The notes under the pieces were generated by a model. It worked only from the letters and a program-made list of their open reading frames with translations, ran no database searches and was not told where the DNA came from. This document shows, one piece after another, positions 23,273-35,850 of a stretch of 64,000 bases of DNA (position 1 is its first letter; the number at the start of each line of letters is the position of its first letter). Source of the stretch: Aspidapion aeneum (Eukaryota > Arthropoda > Insecta > Coleoptera > Brentidae); contig OY755039.1 of the NCBI GenBank assembly GCA_963576565.1, positions 79,764,755 through 79,828,754 on the forward strand. Reading direction: 5' to 3'. A program made the position numbers and the translations under genes.

Positions 23273-25343
23273 ACCTAACTCATAATTGAGTTCCGCAACA
23301 AATGATTAGGATCTATATTAAAATCTTCGTAATGCATTTTTTTTTTGAAAATCCGAAACTGATCCAAATTTATTTAAATTCAAAAATTTTATACAAATTT
23401 ATTTATTTAATATTTAGAAAATAATAAGTAATAATAAGTCTTAAAATGTTTCGAAACTCAAACAAAATTGTTTAGAAAACTTAAAAAACTCGCGGCAGAA
23501 CTTCTCTTTAATTAAAACAGAAATAAAAATTTTTACAAACAAATTCAATGTCCGAAGTAGTTGTAGTTTCCTAGATGATATATGTACAGGTTAGTATCTA
23601 TTTTTATTATAACAAACGCCAAAAATTATTAAAATTATTATCACTTATTTTTTTTTCTTATTACTTATTTTCTCTCGAAACCTTCCAAAAAGGTAGGATG
23701 ACCTCAGTTACACTAGTTTAAATAGCAGCGCTATGAAGCTATAAAAAAATTAAAATTTATTTTAAAGGTTCACACAAAAAATGTAAATACCTAGAAGAAT
23801 AAAAAATTTTAATAGTGCAAAAAAGTTTACAAAAAAATTTAAAAAAATTTCTTTCAGTTTCTGAAACCTTCAAAAATTTCCGGATGAACTACACCAGTCC
23901 AAATAGCAGCGCTACGAAGTTATAATAAAATTTTTAAAAATGAATGTAATTGTCCGCACAAACTAATTCAAGTACCAAGTTACAATAAAAATTTAAATAG
24001 TGCAAAAAATTTTTTTCAAAAAATTATTAAAAAAATTCTTCCTTTATTCAGTTTTTGGAAAATTCAAAAAATTTTTGGATGAACTCAGTGACACCAGTCC
24101 ACACAGCAGAGCTACAAAGTTATAATTAATTAAAAAAATGAATTTAAATGTCCGCGCAAAAAAAAACAATAAAAAAGATTTTTTTTTAGTTTAGGTGGTA
24201 AATAATGATAATAATTTAGATAATACAATTCAGGTATACACTTGTTTTCTTTTTATAGTTCAGCATAAATGTAAAAAAATTGAATGTTCTTATGAATGAT
24301 TACTTTGCTTTAAAATAATATTTCTATAATGGTAACTAGTATGATTATTCGCACCCAATATACCGCTCTGTATAAATTTAACAAAAAAATAGTAATATAT
24401 CTGTAACTATTCGATGCCCTAATATCAACCTTCAGATTCACCCTGTATAATGTGAGGACTTCCAAATTTACCAGCAAAGTTCACACGTTACTCTAAGTAC
24501 AATTTAACACAAACACAATATAATTTAAAATGACATTAAAATTATTTTTCGCTGATAATATTTGGCTCACCCTGTATAACTTCCTTATCCCAAAATAATT
24601 TTTGTTTCTTTTTTTATTTTGACTCACACTGTATTTTTACAAAAAAATAAGACTAATATTTTTTTTTTTTTTTTTACTGGACAATGACTCGACCAGTATA
24701 ACTTTATATAAATATTTACTCTCGGAAGGCGCTTACCTACTCTGTTTTAATTTAAAATCTTGCACAAAAAATTTAAAATATAAAAATTACATTACAATCC
24801 ACAATTCACAACAAAAAACAGTTTAAAAAATTTATCTGTACCTATTTAATTTCCTTTCTTCTGTTTTATTTTATTTATTGAGTTTTACCTTCTTTGCTAA
24901 CATAAAATGACAATTTATCTTTATTTATGACTCTTCACAACCATATAACAAAAAAAACACAAAACATAAATTTTTTCATTATTTGCCTGAACTCTTATTA
25001 TAATTTTTTGTTTCTACCCAAATTTAGTTTGGGGCTTACTTTATGCTAAGATATTTTATTTATTAATTACCTACCCAGATTTATTTTTTATTTGTGTTAA
25101 AAAAATTATGAACTCTAAGAGGAAGTACCTAATCCAAGCCCAAAGGAAAAATCAGAAAAAATCTTTAGTTAAAATGTACCAACAAAATGTTTACTTGTTT
25201 GCAGGAAGGGGAAAGGTAAAACGGGAACTTGCCAACCCGGAAAAAGAATCTAAAAAAACTCACCAAACCAACTATGCCTGTTTTTTCCAACAAAATGATT
25301 ACTAATTTTTAATAATACTTATTTCAAAATACCCAAAAAAATG
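23273..25343 (-). other. Gypsy 5' leader with three ~190-bp repeats
   Basis: A 2.1-kb untranslated leader between the primer-binding site and gag. Three diverged tandem units at about 23665-23850, 23850-24040 and 24040-24160 share GGATGA-CT, ACACCAGTCC, AGCAGCGCTA-GAAG and TGTCCGCACAAA. Further towards the LTR, the motif CACCCTGTATAA recurs near 24432 and 24572. The 65-codon frame at 25108-25305 shows no domain. Confidence 0.65.
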
Positions 25344-25361
25344 CCTCTACGTTGCGCGCCA
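25344..25361 (-). promoter_or_regulatory. Gypsy primer-binding site
   Basis: On the element strand, six bases after the 5' LTR, the sequence reads TGGCGCGCAACGTAGAGG. The leading TGG would pair with the CCA end of a tRNA primer. I cannot name the tRNA. Confidence 0.7.
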
Positions 25362-25367
25362 AAATTG

Positions 25368-27011
25368 TGTAACACTTAACCCTACCCTCTTAGGGCTAAT
25401 ACAATGTGTATCACTAAGTTCAGATTCAGATTTTGTTAAATCTGGCACGTCAGCTCTTAGTCGGTGAGCAGGTCGTTGGTTCGGAGAGGGTTGCTCTTAA
25501 AACTTAATAAATTTACTGGCAAGAAAAGGGCGCCAGCTAAGTATCACTCTTAGCAAAGGAAATGGGGGTTGCAAACAAGTAAAACAGCTCTTTAAAAAAA
25601 AAGTTGCATGTAATAAACTTTAGGAAAGTGATACTCCAAGTAACTCCTACCTATTTATAAATTTCTGGCCAGTCCCTATCTAATTATCAATAACTAAATT
25701 AGGTAAAATCTCTTATTTGCTACACAGCAGTTATATCAATTTTTGGTTTTTAACCTGACATTTTAATCTTCAATGAATCAGGTTGATATAAAGGGTAGTT
25801 GCACGTACCTGGAGGAAGGTTTTAAATACCTGAGGATATCACAAAATCTCAGGCCACCACCAGCTTCGCCGATTGAGTTCTTTAGGTTAGGTCAGGGTGC
25901 TTATGCGGATTTTGTCAGGTTACAGCAGTAAGGACGAACACGATTCTTGTGAGGTTTTCTGAGTTCACCAGTTCATCTGGTAGTTTGGTAAAAATGCAGA
26001 GTGCCCAAAATGCAGGTGATGTGAGGGTTTTGACGTAGCAGGTGTTCGCACAGTCCAACAAAAGGAGCCCCAAACTTGAAAGCCTAGAATACCAAAGGGA
26101 GAGGTGTCAGAAGAATAACTCTAATTCGGAAAATACGACCGACCCCGCCAAACCCATAACTCTACTAGTAGAAAGGCATAAAACTAACAAATTACGCTTA
26201 CCTAGATGTTATTTGGCTAACCACACTCGCGGAAAATCAATTTTCTGATTTTCGTCTACCGCGCTTTTCTCAGGCAAAAAATGAGAAGGACGCTTGTCAC
26301 CTTCTGTCACTGTTGCCAAAATTATTTGTGGCACGGAGCAAACTACTCTCGACGGAGAAAATGCTTGGGCCTTTTATCCGGTTAACCCCAACATGAGGTG
26401 ACCAGTAATCCGTTGTTATTGAATTTAATATCTCTATCACCAACCTGCTGAAATCCTTAAAACAGTCTCTCTACCTATCGACAAACATGGAACAACCTGT
26501 AAAACGTCTTGGAAAACTAAAATTACTGCACAAAAGTAGTTTTTCCAAAGTTTAAGAGTCTCTTAAATATAGTGAGCGCAAACAGTCCACTGTGCCCGTG
26601 CCGCTCTGTGACCGAATCTGCACTCGCTGTGCCGGTCCGTCGAGTTCCAACTCGAATCGAAATTGGCTAGCACAAATGTCAAACATCTTTGGAAAAATAA
26701 ACAAAAATATTTCGTTACAGAGAGGTTATATTTTCCTGATTTTCCTGATCGAAAATGAATGTGAAACTTTCAGAAGGTACTAAGAAATATCACCACCAGA
26801 ACACGATTCTTGGATTCTCGCAAGAAAGCCAAAAAACAAAGGTAAGTCTTTCCTAAACCACTATGACGGGCTATAAATCTACCTTAGCCTTCGATGTTTT
26901 ACTCCAAATAAGTTTGCTGAAAAATGCCTAAGATGTTCACCATAAAACTAGAAATGAACACCACTTGTTTACAAAAACAAATATAAGACTCAAAAGAAGT
27001 GAACCGTTACA
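25368..27011 (-). repeat. Gypsy 5' LTR, 1644 bp
   Basis: Pairs with 10123-11767 at ~99% identity by eye (about 14 substitutions or small indels). The ends are TGTAAC...GTTACA on either strand. Promoter and polyadenylation signals should lie here but I did not localise them. Confidence 0.95.
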
Positions 27012-27015
27012 ATCT
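27012..27015. repeat. Right target-site duplication of Gypsy (ATCT)
   Basis: Repeats 10119-10122; BEL-1 gag coding sequence continues immediately after it. Confidence 0.93.
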
Positions 27016-29977
27016 TAGAAACTAATAAAGAGTCTGGAAGCCGAGATACTAGTCCTGTCATTCACACACCACCTGTCAATAATCTTCATGTGTCATTAAA
27101 TACCTCAGGACCTTCAGGTACCTTTCTTTTATGCACCGCCATAATAGATGTTATGGACGGTTGCGGAAATTTTCAACCTGTAAGGGCACTGCTTGATTCT
27201 GGATCACAGACAGGATTCATCAGTGAAAAGTGTATTCAGCGTCTTAATCTTCCTAGACGAAGTTACACCACTGAAATATTCGGATTAAATCAAATGTCTT
27301 CGCTTACTTCCAAAGGGCTCGTTCAATGTCACATTAAGCCACAAGGACAGGTCAATCCTTTACATAATTTCGAAGCAATTGTTGTTCCACAACTATGTTC
27401 CAATATGCCTACATTCACTTTGAACGATAATCAGTGTAAACACTTGGAAAACCTTAAACTTGCCGACCCATCTTATTTCAAATCTACACCTGTGGACCTA
27501 TTTATTGGTTGCGAGCTATTCGCACAGATATTCAAGAAGGGCAGGGTTCTTGAACAAATAGGGCAACCTTCAGCCTTTAAAACCATCTTTGGCTGGGTCG
27601 TCATGGGAAAAGTGGACGAAGTAGGTAGTCTTACGGAACGAACCAGTTGTTTTGTAACGAGTCATTCACCTCCTTTGGAGGTCATTATCCCTAGGTTTTG
27701 GGAAATCGAACATTTGCCTAAAAAACAAATCTTATCAAAGGAAGAAAAACAAGCGGAGTCAATATTTACTGCGAGTGTCGTACGACAACCGAGCGGTAGA
27801 TTCATGGTAGATCTTCCGTTTAAAGATAAAATAAACCCTGACCTAGGAAATACTTATCCGCAAGCTTATCGTAGATTTTTACTTCTAGAAAATAGATTAC
27901 TCAAAAATCCTGATCTGTACACTGCATATTCTAGTTTCATGCAAGACTATATCGATTCTAATCACATGAGTCTAGTTTTATCTAGTCAACCAAAAGTAGA
28001 CATATCATGTTTTTTGGCACATCATTGCGTACTAAAGCCGGAAAGCTTAAGTACAAAATTAAGGGTAGTCTGGGATTGTTCGGCAGTCACCCCAAAGAAT
28101 ATTAGTCTCAATGACACGTTGTTGTCTGGACCGAAACTTCAAAAGGATATTGCTTCTTTACTCCTTACGTTTTGTCTTAATCCTATTGCCTACATTGCTG
28201 ATTTCAAACAGATGTTCCGTCAAGTCCTTATCAATCCTTATCAAAGGATATTGTGGAGGTTTTCTCCACAGGACCCACTTTCAGTGTGGGAAATTTCTAC
28301 TGTCACTTTTGGCATGACATGCTCACCTTTTCTAGCCATGCGTACATTAAATGAGCTGGCAGAGAGAGAAAAGGAACGTTTTCCTATGGCTAGTAGTGTT
28401 CTAAAAACGTCAATTTACATCGACGATATCTTGGGAACTAGCCCTTCGCTTTCTAAAGCCCTTTCCCTACAGATGGAACTCAATGATTTGTTGAAGTCGG
28501 GAGGATTTAAACTTAAAAAATGGGCAAGCAATTGTCCTGAGTTATTGGCAACATTGCCAGAATCCGATCGTCAAATGCCTCTCTCTTTTGACAAGGATGA
28601 ACCACACTTTATCAAAGTTTTAGGACTTCAATGGCATCCAAAAAACGACATTTTTTGTTATCAATGCCGATTGAAGGACAAACCCCCAACTAAACGTTCT
28701 ATTTTATCTATCATAGGAACAATCTTCGATCCCTTATGTTTTAGGAACAATCTTCGATCCCTTAGGTTTTCTTTGTCCCTTCTTGCCACAAGCAAAATTT
28801 ATTTTGCAACAGTTGTGGATATCGAAAATAGGCTGGGACGAAGAACCAGATTCTTCTATCATCGACTCTTGGAACAAACTTCGTTCTGAATTCCCGCTTC
28901 TTTCCAATTTTCAATTACCCCGACAAATCAAACTGTCAAAAACCAATACCTGTCAAATCATCGGCTTCTGTGACGCTTCAATTCGAGGTTACGCAGGCGT
29001 CGTATATTTTCGTGTAGAAGAGGAAAACAATATATCCGATTCTCTCATATCTGCAAAATCTAGGGTCGCGCCTATAAAGTCACAAACTTTGGCTAGGCTA
29101 GAACTCCTAGGCGCATTTCTTTTAAGCGAATTAATTGATTTCGTCTTGTCTAGCTATGAAGGAAAAATAACTTTTACAAATATCGTTACTTTCTGTGATT
29201 CGCAAGTCGTATTGCACTGGCTTTCATCCCCTCCTAATCACTGGCAAACCTTTATTGGAAATCGAGTCAGTAGAATCCAAGAAATTATTCCCTCAAACTC
29301 ATGGCGCTACATTCCTTCTACTTTAAATGCAGCCGATATTGCGTCTCGAGGGGCCACCCCCTCACAGCTTATTTCACATGACATGTGGTGGAACGCACCG
29401 TCGTTTTTGTGGTCTCCCGAAAACGAATGGCCCGATTTTCATTAATCAAAAATGCCGATGGATTTCGGAGATATTAATCTGGAGGAAAAGCCAAAGGTCT
29501 GTTGCAATGCGATAATTGACGTTAACTTCTTAGATCAGCTTCTTATCAAATATTCATCTATATCAAAAATTCACCGTATCATTTGTTATGTCCTTCGAAT
29601 ATTTAACCTTTTTCAAAACCATTCCTATCAAAAACCCACTAATCTACCTGACCAAAAAATTATTTTTGAAAATATTGTTTTTCCTACCACCGGTGAGATG
29701 CAAAGTGCGTTATACCTTCTTATCAAACGCGTTCAAGGTTCTTGCTTTTCTGAGCTTTTTTCCGCGTTATCTAAGGATAAACCAACACCGAAACCTTTTT
29801 GAAAACTTTCACCTTTTCTTGATGAAAATAATATCATTAGAGTAGGTGGCAGATTACAAAAATCTGATCTTTTGTCTTATTCTGCAAAACACCCCGTCTT
29901 ACTTTCGAGTAACCACTGTTTAACTACTCTTCTTATCGAGTCCACTCATCGACAATACCTTCATCCTGGGTTTAAAC
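27016..29977 (+). pseudogene. BEL-1 protease-RT-RNase H/A17, plus copy, broken and truncated
   Basis: The frame resumes after the Gypsy insertion. The protease has LLDSGSQTGF, the RT has the catalytic YIDD near 28420, and the RNase H-like region has FCDAS near 28970. A 28-bp tandem duplication (28715-28742 repeated at 28743) shifts the frame. Stops follow in the new frame at 29443-29445 and 29800-29802. The sequence ends at 29977 inside the region leading into the integrase zinc domain, where E3-B starts. A few codons near 28235 present in the minus copy are missing. Against the minus copy this one has fewer changes in the RT. Neither copy could encode a full polyprotein. Confidence 0.9.
28715..28770. 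repeat. 28-bp tandem duplication causing a frameshift
   Basis: AGGAACAATCTTCGATCCC begins at 28715 and again at 28743, with a single mismatch in the rest of the unit. The minus BEL-1 copy has one unit. Twenty-eight is not a multiple of three, so the pol frame changes here. Confidence 0.95.
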
Positions 29978-30299
29978 AGAGAACATATAACATCTAAAGA
30001 ACCTCCGCCAAATCGCTCAATCGCGAGCCCAGTTAAACTTTGCCAGAAGAAGAGGGCTCTGCGATCGTTACTTTGCGAGTTACAGTGGCGGAGGCATGCA
30101 AGGCGCCTGTTCAGATACACTATTAAGGTGACCATGTTTTAAACGTTTTTATTAACTTCACAGAGCCTGGCGATGTCTGTCATCAAATCTAGCGATTTAT
30201 TTTTGACACACTTCCCGTGAACCGATTTTAATGAAATTTAGCAAAGTAGTGTAGGTCCGATGACGATACAATACTATGAAAACAGATGGGTGGTAAAAG

Positions 30300-30800
30300 G
30301 TGGTTAAGGGGTGTAAAAGGGATAAATCCATAACTTTGAAACCAAATCAGATATGACCATGCGGACAAACAAAAATCGGAAGTAGGGGGTGGTAAAGGGT
30401 AAGGGCTGTAAAGGGGGTAAATTAAGAACTTTGTAAAAATACAAATAGAAACATGCCGTTTTCAGATTTATGATTGGTTCTGGTGACAATATAATTTTAT
30501 GATAAAAAAACGGCGGTAGGGGGACGTCAGGGCTGTAAAGGGGGTAAATTCATAACTAGTAATCAAAACAGACACGAATATGCGATTTTCAGATTTATGA
30601 TTTGATCTAGTGACAATCCAAATTTATGAAAAAAAACGGAATTAAGGGGTTGGTTAGAAGTGCAAAAGAGGTAAATTCTGACCTTTGATATTTAAATAAA
30701 TACGAACATGCGATTTTCAGATTAATGTTTTGTTCTGCTGACAATACTATTTTATGAAAAAAACGGAGGTATCGCAGATAAACTAAGGATTGAGGAATGG
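30300..30800. repeat. ~125-bp degenerate repeats in E3-B
   Basis: Inverted counterpart of 18650-19150 in E3-A, with the same unit motifs. The frames at 30304-30489 and 30607-30876 are repeat shadows. Confidence 0.7.
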
Positions 30801-30948
30801 AATTGTATAAAATCGTCAGAAAAGAAACCTTGTAATCATGAGGCACTACTAGAAATGGAAAGGCTGTGAAAGCCATAATTATACATCTTGCATACTTCTG
30901 TTTTTTTCATTAAAAAAAAATTAAAAAATAATATAAATCTATATTTTT

Positions 30949-31690
30949 AGTTAAACGATTTTTTTCGAAAATTGTACTAAAAAGTAAAAAATACCTTAGA
31001 AGATTTCTGTTGGCACATTATATATTTTTAAGTTCAATAGAAAGTCGGGGTAAATTATTAAAGATATTAGATAGTTTAAGTTGTGCTACGTATTTTTACG
31101 TAAAACTGCACGTTAAGCGCTCTACGTTTTGTTCCAAATTTTAGTTTAAGTTGAATGTTTTTACGTTACCATAACAAGTCTACTAATAGCAGAGAATATG
31201 GAATTCGGCACTGTGTTTTTTTGACGTTCCAATTTTGTTTTTTGTCTTTCAACTACAGTAGGAATATATTTTCAGTGAATCGTTTGTACTGGAAGCGGAA
31301 ATTATCGTCTAGGCCTCATTTTTCAAACGGTCAATCAACCAATTCTATTCTTTGGTAACGTTAAGGTGCCCGCAGACTGCCGTAAGCTAGCGTAAATACG
31401 TAAGCTCCTAACGTGACCTTGACGACGGTGTGACGAAGTGCGCTTGCGTAACTGTCAAATCTCATGCGTAAAAATACGTAGCACAACTTAAACTATCTAT
31501 TGACACCCATCAATTCTACGTTCGGGATAAAAATGTGGCGCGTATACATCTCAATTTGATCTTTAATAATCGCGCCACGATTTTAAAAATATCTAATGTA
31601 CCAGTAACGCTATTGGTACATCTAGACAGTAGTAATCTAGCAAATTATTTTTATATTTTTTGTGAAATTTTATAATAAAATCGTTTAACT
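30949..31690. mobile_element. 742-bp inverted-repeat unit in E3-B with nested 428-bp MITE
   Basis: The outer AGTTAAACGATTT ends are at 30949 and 31690. The inner element 31070-31497 has perfect inverted ends of ~27-30 bp and TA flanks. Both lengths are identical to those in E3-A. Confidence 0.78.
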
Positions 31691-31776
31691 AAAAAAAATA
31701 TATATATTTATTTTATTGCAAAAAATCATGGCATTTTACTGAATCTCACCACATTAATTTAAGACCGAACAAAATA

Positions 31777-32024
31777 AAGTTTTTTACTCGGAGGAGGATT
31801 TTAGAGGAAAGATAAAATAAAAACTGTCATGCCGTACATATTAATTACTACACTAAACGTACGTCCTTAAACTCTAAGATACCTACTTATATAGCGTGCG
31901 TCTCACATAAAAGTAACTACAGGGGGTCTTGTTAACTAGGAGGAAATTAGCGTCATTCCAAGGCCAGTGAAATGCTCTGTTTTTCTTATTAATTATTGAT
32001 TTAAAAATTTCCAACTGCGGTGGC
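31777..32024. mobile_element. ~250-bp insertion unique to E3-B
   Basis: E3-A runs directly through CAAAATATTC, whereas E3-B carries ~250 bp there, flanked by AAAATA on both sides (31771 and 32025). The inserted sequence has no open frame and no clear inverted ends. It could be a SINE or other short retroposon, or filler DNA. Confidence 0.65.
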
Positions 32025-33810
32025 AAAAATATTCAAAACTAACCAAAATGTTAACAATTGATACTATTTTTACCGAAGATTTTAAATTTTTTTATAATTT
32101 TCGCTTGCGGCATCAAGTTTTTCAGTTTTTACCAAAATGTTTTTTCGCGGCGCCATGTGTTATAAAATTTTCGCTGCACCATTTCTTTGCAATTTTTTTT
32201 CTATAAGGGCGAAACAATTAACTCTCAACACTTAATAGATCCATCAGATGTTGGACCCTCGTTAGACTAAGCTTTCGAGCTACCCACGAACAAATACGAG
32301 AGAGACGAGACCATTTTTACCCCTGTAGCTACGAAAACTTGTTGGGTGTATATAAGTTGAACATATATTGCTAAGCTTCTTTATTTTTCGCATTATTCTT
32401 TTGCAAAATGGCCCGGCTGGTTATCCTGTCCGAAGGCTTCATCGGTGCTAACTTTTTTACTTTAAATGGCATTGAAACATCCAATATATGCCCAGGCGAT
32501 GCCCTCGAAATCCACTAACTTTGGTGAATAACATTTTTGACAACCCAAAAAAAGCTCCGGTCATTTTAAAGAATTTTTGACGACCTACTCAGCAATGGAT
32601 CGGAAAAGCCTAGGCAACTCCCGCAAGGCCCGGGAAATGCCCAGACAAGGCCCCCGCAATGCCCCGGAAGTGCCCCTATATGTAGGCCAAATTATAAGAC
32701 GACGTTGCGTCGCGTCTTCGACAAGATAGACGCTATACTGGGCTGACAACGAAGTAGCCCGAATGGTCACCCTAACTTTCTCAAGCCAATAAAATTATAT
32801 GAAGAGCGGGCGTGTGTCGCGAAACAATGCATGTCTCGCGAGTTGACACGGGATCATTGCGTGAACAGTTTACTCAAGAGAAAGGGTAATAAAATAGAAA
32901 TACAGTGGTGGCCAATAAGAATGCCCTAAAACTGAATAAAGATCTGATCCTGCTCTAACTATAAAAAAAAGTAGAGGTATATTTAAACATTCAATCTATT
33001 TCTCATTTCACAAGCTAGGGCAATTTTTCGCACCAAATGTTGTAGTGCCTTTCTGCCACGTTAAAAAAAAAAGATAGTGTAGTTTTAGGCGACCAGTACT
33101 ATTCGAAAGAGGGGTAAAATATTTCTATATGTGTTTTTTTTCATGGGGTTAGTTGGATAACTCTATAAAGCATTGGAAATTGTCACAGAAATATTAGCTT
33201 CTACTTTTGTCTTAAGATAATTCAGTCGTAAAAAAAGGTGAGCCTTATACCCCTCATCTACCTCACATCACTGTAATATTCTATTATTTTTTTAAGATTT
33301 AACTCAAAAAACTATCAAAGTTAACAAAGTTAACAAAGTACATAACTTAAAATGTATACCTAGCTTATTTGATTAAAAGTTAAATATTACTTACTTACAT
33401 TTTCATAAACCCTGTTTTCCTATTTATTAGTTAAAAAAATAACGTTTTTCATTTAAAATAAATTTAGAAAAAAAAAAACTTTTTGAAAACAAGCTTTTAT
33501 AAAATGGACTAAAAAGCATAAAATAATATTTTGAGTGTTCTGATATCATAATAATAAAAGCGATGTTTTTTTTTCTTAATTTATTTTTTAATTTTTAGAT
33601 TTGTCTATGCATTTCAGCTTGCGCATCGATATTGCAGGGAGTCTTTCCTGTCAATTTTAAAATATCTGTCTTCGATGAGAAGGCCGTCCAACAAAGGCGA
33701 CATATGCTAAAACTGTCGTTATTATTATGATCATTATACGCAAGGATTAATTAATTTTGGTCGAGATCGAACAAACTAAAGCCTTACCTCTTCTACGCCC
33801 CCCCCCCTTT
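32025..33810. other. E3-B interior, non-coding
   Basis: Counterpart of 15851-17650 in E3-A. No gene is seen. Confidence 0.6.
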
Positions 33811-34985
33811 TTAGTGAGAGAGCATAAGAATTTTGAAATCAATCAGATACCTACGTGGACGTCAGTTGAAAATAATCAGAAAAAATCGTCATTAAATCGT
33901 CCATTTTGAATCCGCCATATTGAATTTTTGTAATCAAATCAAAAATTCGTAATCGTCATTCCCAAAAACCCCCAGATACCAATTTTGGTGGAAATCCGAC
34001 AAACTAAAATTTTACCCCCTCTCCGCCCTCCACGTTAGGGGGGAGGTAGAGTCCCTGTATGTTGACTTATATCCAAATATGTCAACATACAGGGACCTTA
34101 GGGGGAGGTAGGCAGTCAGTGATACCACATTGTTGGATTTTCATCGGAACTATAACGATATGCGAAATTTGAAGTCAATCGGATACGTGGAAGTCAGTTG
34201 AAAGTAATCAGAAAAACTTGACACTAAATCGTTCATTTTGAATCCGCCATATTGAATTTTTGTAATCTGATTAAAAGTTCGTTATCCTCATCCTCAAAAA
34301 CCCCCAGATACCAATTTTGGTGGAAATCCAACAAACTAAAATTTTACCCCCTCTCCGTCCACCAGGTTAGGGGTGAGGTAGGCAATCAGTTATACCACAT
34401 TATTGAATTGTCATCGGAACTATAACGGTATGCGAAATTTGAAGTCAATCGGATACGTGGAAGTCAGTTGAAAGTAATCAGAAAAACTTGACATTAAATC
34501 GTCCATTTTGAATCCGCCATATTGAATTTTTGTAATCTGATTAAAAGTTCGTTATTCTCATCCTCAAAAACCCCCAGATACCAACTTTGGTGGAAATCCA
34601 ACAAACTAAAATTTTACCCCCTCTCCGTCCACCAGGTTAGGGGTGAGGTAGGCAATCAGTTATACCACATTATTGAATTGTCATCGGAACTATAACGGTA
34701 TGCGAAATTTGTAGTCAATCGGATACGTGGAAGTCAGTTGAAAGTAATCAGAAAAACTTGACATTAAATCGTCCAATTTGAATCCGCCATATTGAATTTT
34801 TATAATCTGATCAAAAATTCGTAATTCTCATACTCAAAAACCCCCAGATACCAATTTTGGTTGAAATCGGACAAACTAAAGTTTTACCCCCTCTCCATCC
34901 CCCACGTTAGGGGGAGGTAGGTACCGGATGAAACCATATTATTGTATTGTCATCGGAACTAAGACGCTATGCGAAATTTGAAGTT
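33811..34985. repeat. ~270-bp minisatellite, E3-B first array
   Basis: About four units, with GCGAAATTTGAAGTCAATCG starting near 34160, 34430, 34700 and 34972. One unit carries the palindromic insert at 34051-34096. This array has one more unit than the E3-A and second E3-B arrays. Confidence 0.85.
34051..34096. repeat. 46-bp palindromic insert in E3-B
   Basis: GTCCCTGTATGTTGAC arms around a 14-nt loop, as in E3-A. Only the unit nearest the E3 interior carries it. Confidence 0.9.
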
Positions 34986-35845
34986 AATCGGATGTTTGGA
35001 AGTTTTTCAAAAATGAGTTGCAAGATTTGATTACATACATACCCACATACATACATACATACATACAGGTGAAGTTAAATAAAAGCTTGTAATAATAAAA
35101 GGGCGTACACGCCAAATTCTAAAATACCTTCGAATAAAAAAACCTTTAAAAATTTTTATATACCAGGTGGGCCAAAAAAACCGGAAATTTTTTTTCATTA
35201 TAACTTTTGAACTGTAGAATTGATTTTAATGGTACAAACTACACTTCGCAGCGAATTAATCAGACTTGATTAAATATATTTTTTTGCCGCCATCTCAAAA
35301 TCCAAGATGGCAGACCAAATTAAAATGTAACCTTCAAAGATGCTCGTTTATTCTTTTGTTGCAAACATATTTTAATTATTTTTTTAAATTAGTAAGAAAA
35401 CTACATTCTTGCCACGCACAACCAGGTACGAATCAGCAAAATCAGTTCAGTGGTTTATAAAAAAATTTTTTTGTTTCAACCATTGTTTTGCATATTATAC
35501 GATTGCCTTGCCAATTAAGTCTGTATTTATTTCCTTATAAATTCATTACTACTAAACCGATTTTAATGAAATAAAAAACATCCTAATGATTTTTTATTTC
35601 ACTAAGATCGGTTCAGTAATAATGAGTTTATAAGGAAACGAATGCAGGCAGGATTAGCAATGCAATCGTATAATCTGTTAAACAATGACTGAAATAAAAA
35701 TAGATTTTTTGAGAACCATCAAACCGATTTTACCAGATTGTACTACTTTGTGCGAGCCAAAAGTAGTGCTTTTCCATAGATTAAAAAGAAACTAAAACAT
35801 TGTCAGAAAACAAGAATTAACACGCCATCTTAAAGAATCAAGTAT

Positions 35846-35850
35846 GATTC
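35846..35850. repeat. Left target-site duplication of BEL-2 (GATTC)
   Basis: GATTC before TGGTGAGG is repeated at 42954-42958 after TTGTTCA. The uninterrupted site is seen at 44808-44818 in the second duplicate. Confidence 0.92.

Larger units (their letters stand above)
10123..27011 (-). mobile_element. Ty3/Gypsy retrotransposon, complete with both LTRs, hosting E3-A
   Basis: The element lies on the minus strand. Its 5' LTR is at 25368-27011, primer-binding site at ~25344-25361, a 2.1-kb leader, a single gag-pol frame from 23272, a polypurine tract at ~11768-11781 and a 3' LTR at 10123-11767. ATCT is duplicated at both ends. E3-A (12876-19463) splits the integrase. Without E3 the element is ~10.3 kb. 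The domain order PR-RT-RH-IN is that of Ty3/Gypsy; I see no env gene. It is not competent as read: one RNase H catalytic aspartate is deleted and integrase holds a stop codon. Confidence 0.95.
8572..29977 (+). mobile_element. BEL/Pao retrotransposon BEL-1, plus-strand copy, split and 3'-truncated
   Basis: The element has a 5' LTR at 8572, a leader, gag, protease, reverse transcriptase and RNase H/A17 regions, and stops at 29977 near the start of the integrase region. A complete Gypsy element (10123-27011) sits inside gag. The reading frame resumes in register after one copy of the 4-bp target duplication is discounted. The integrase and 3' LTR are missing, because E3-B begins at 29978. A second copy of the family lies at 46949-52730 on the other strand and confirms the order of parts. 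Assignment to BEL/Pao rests on the gag zinc-finger cluster, the DSGSQ protease and the A17/RT order. Confidence 0.9.

Noticed and set aside
24420..24660. CACCCTGTATAA repeats as mariner terminal repeats
   Set aside because: The motif is short and all in the same orientation; no paired inverted end was found.
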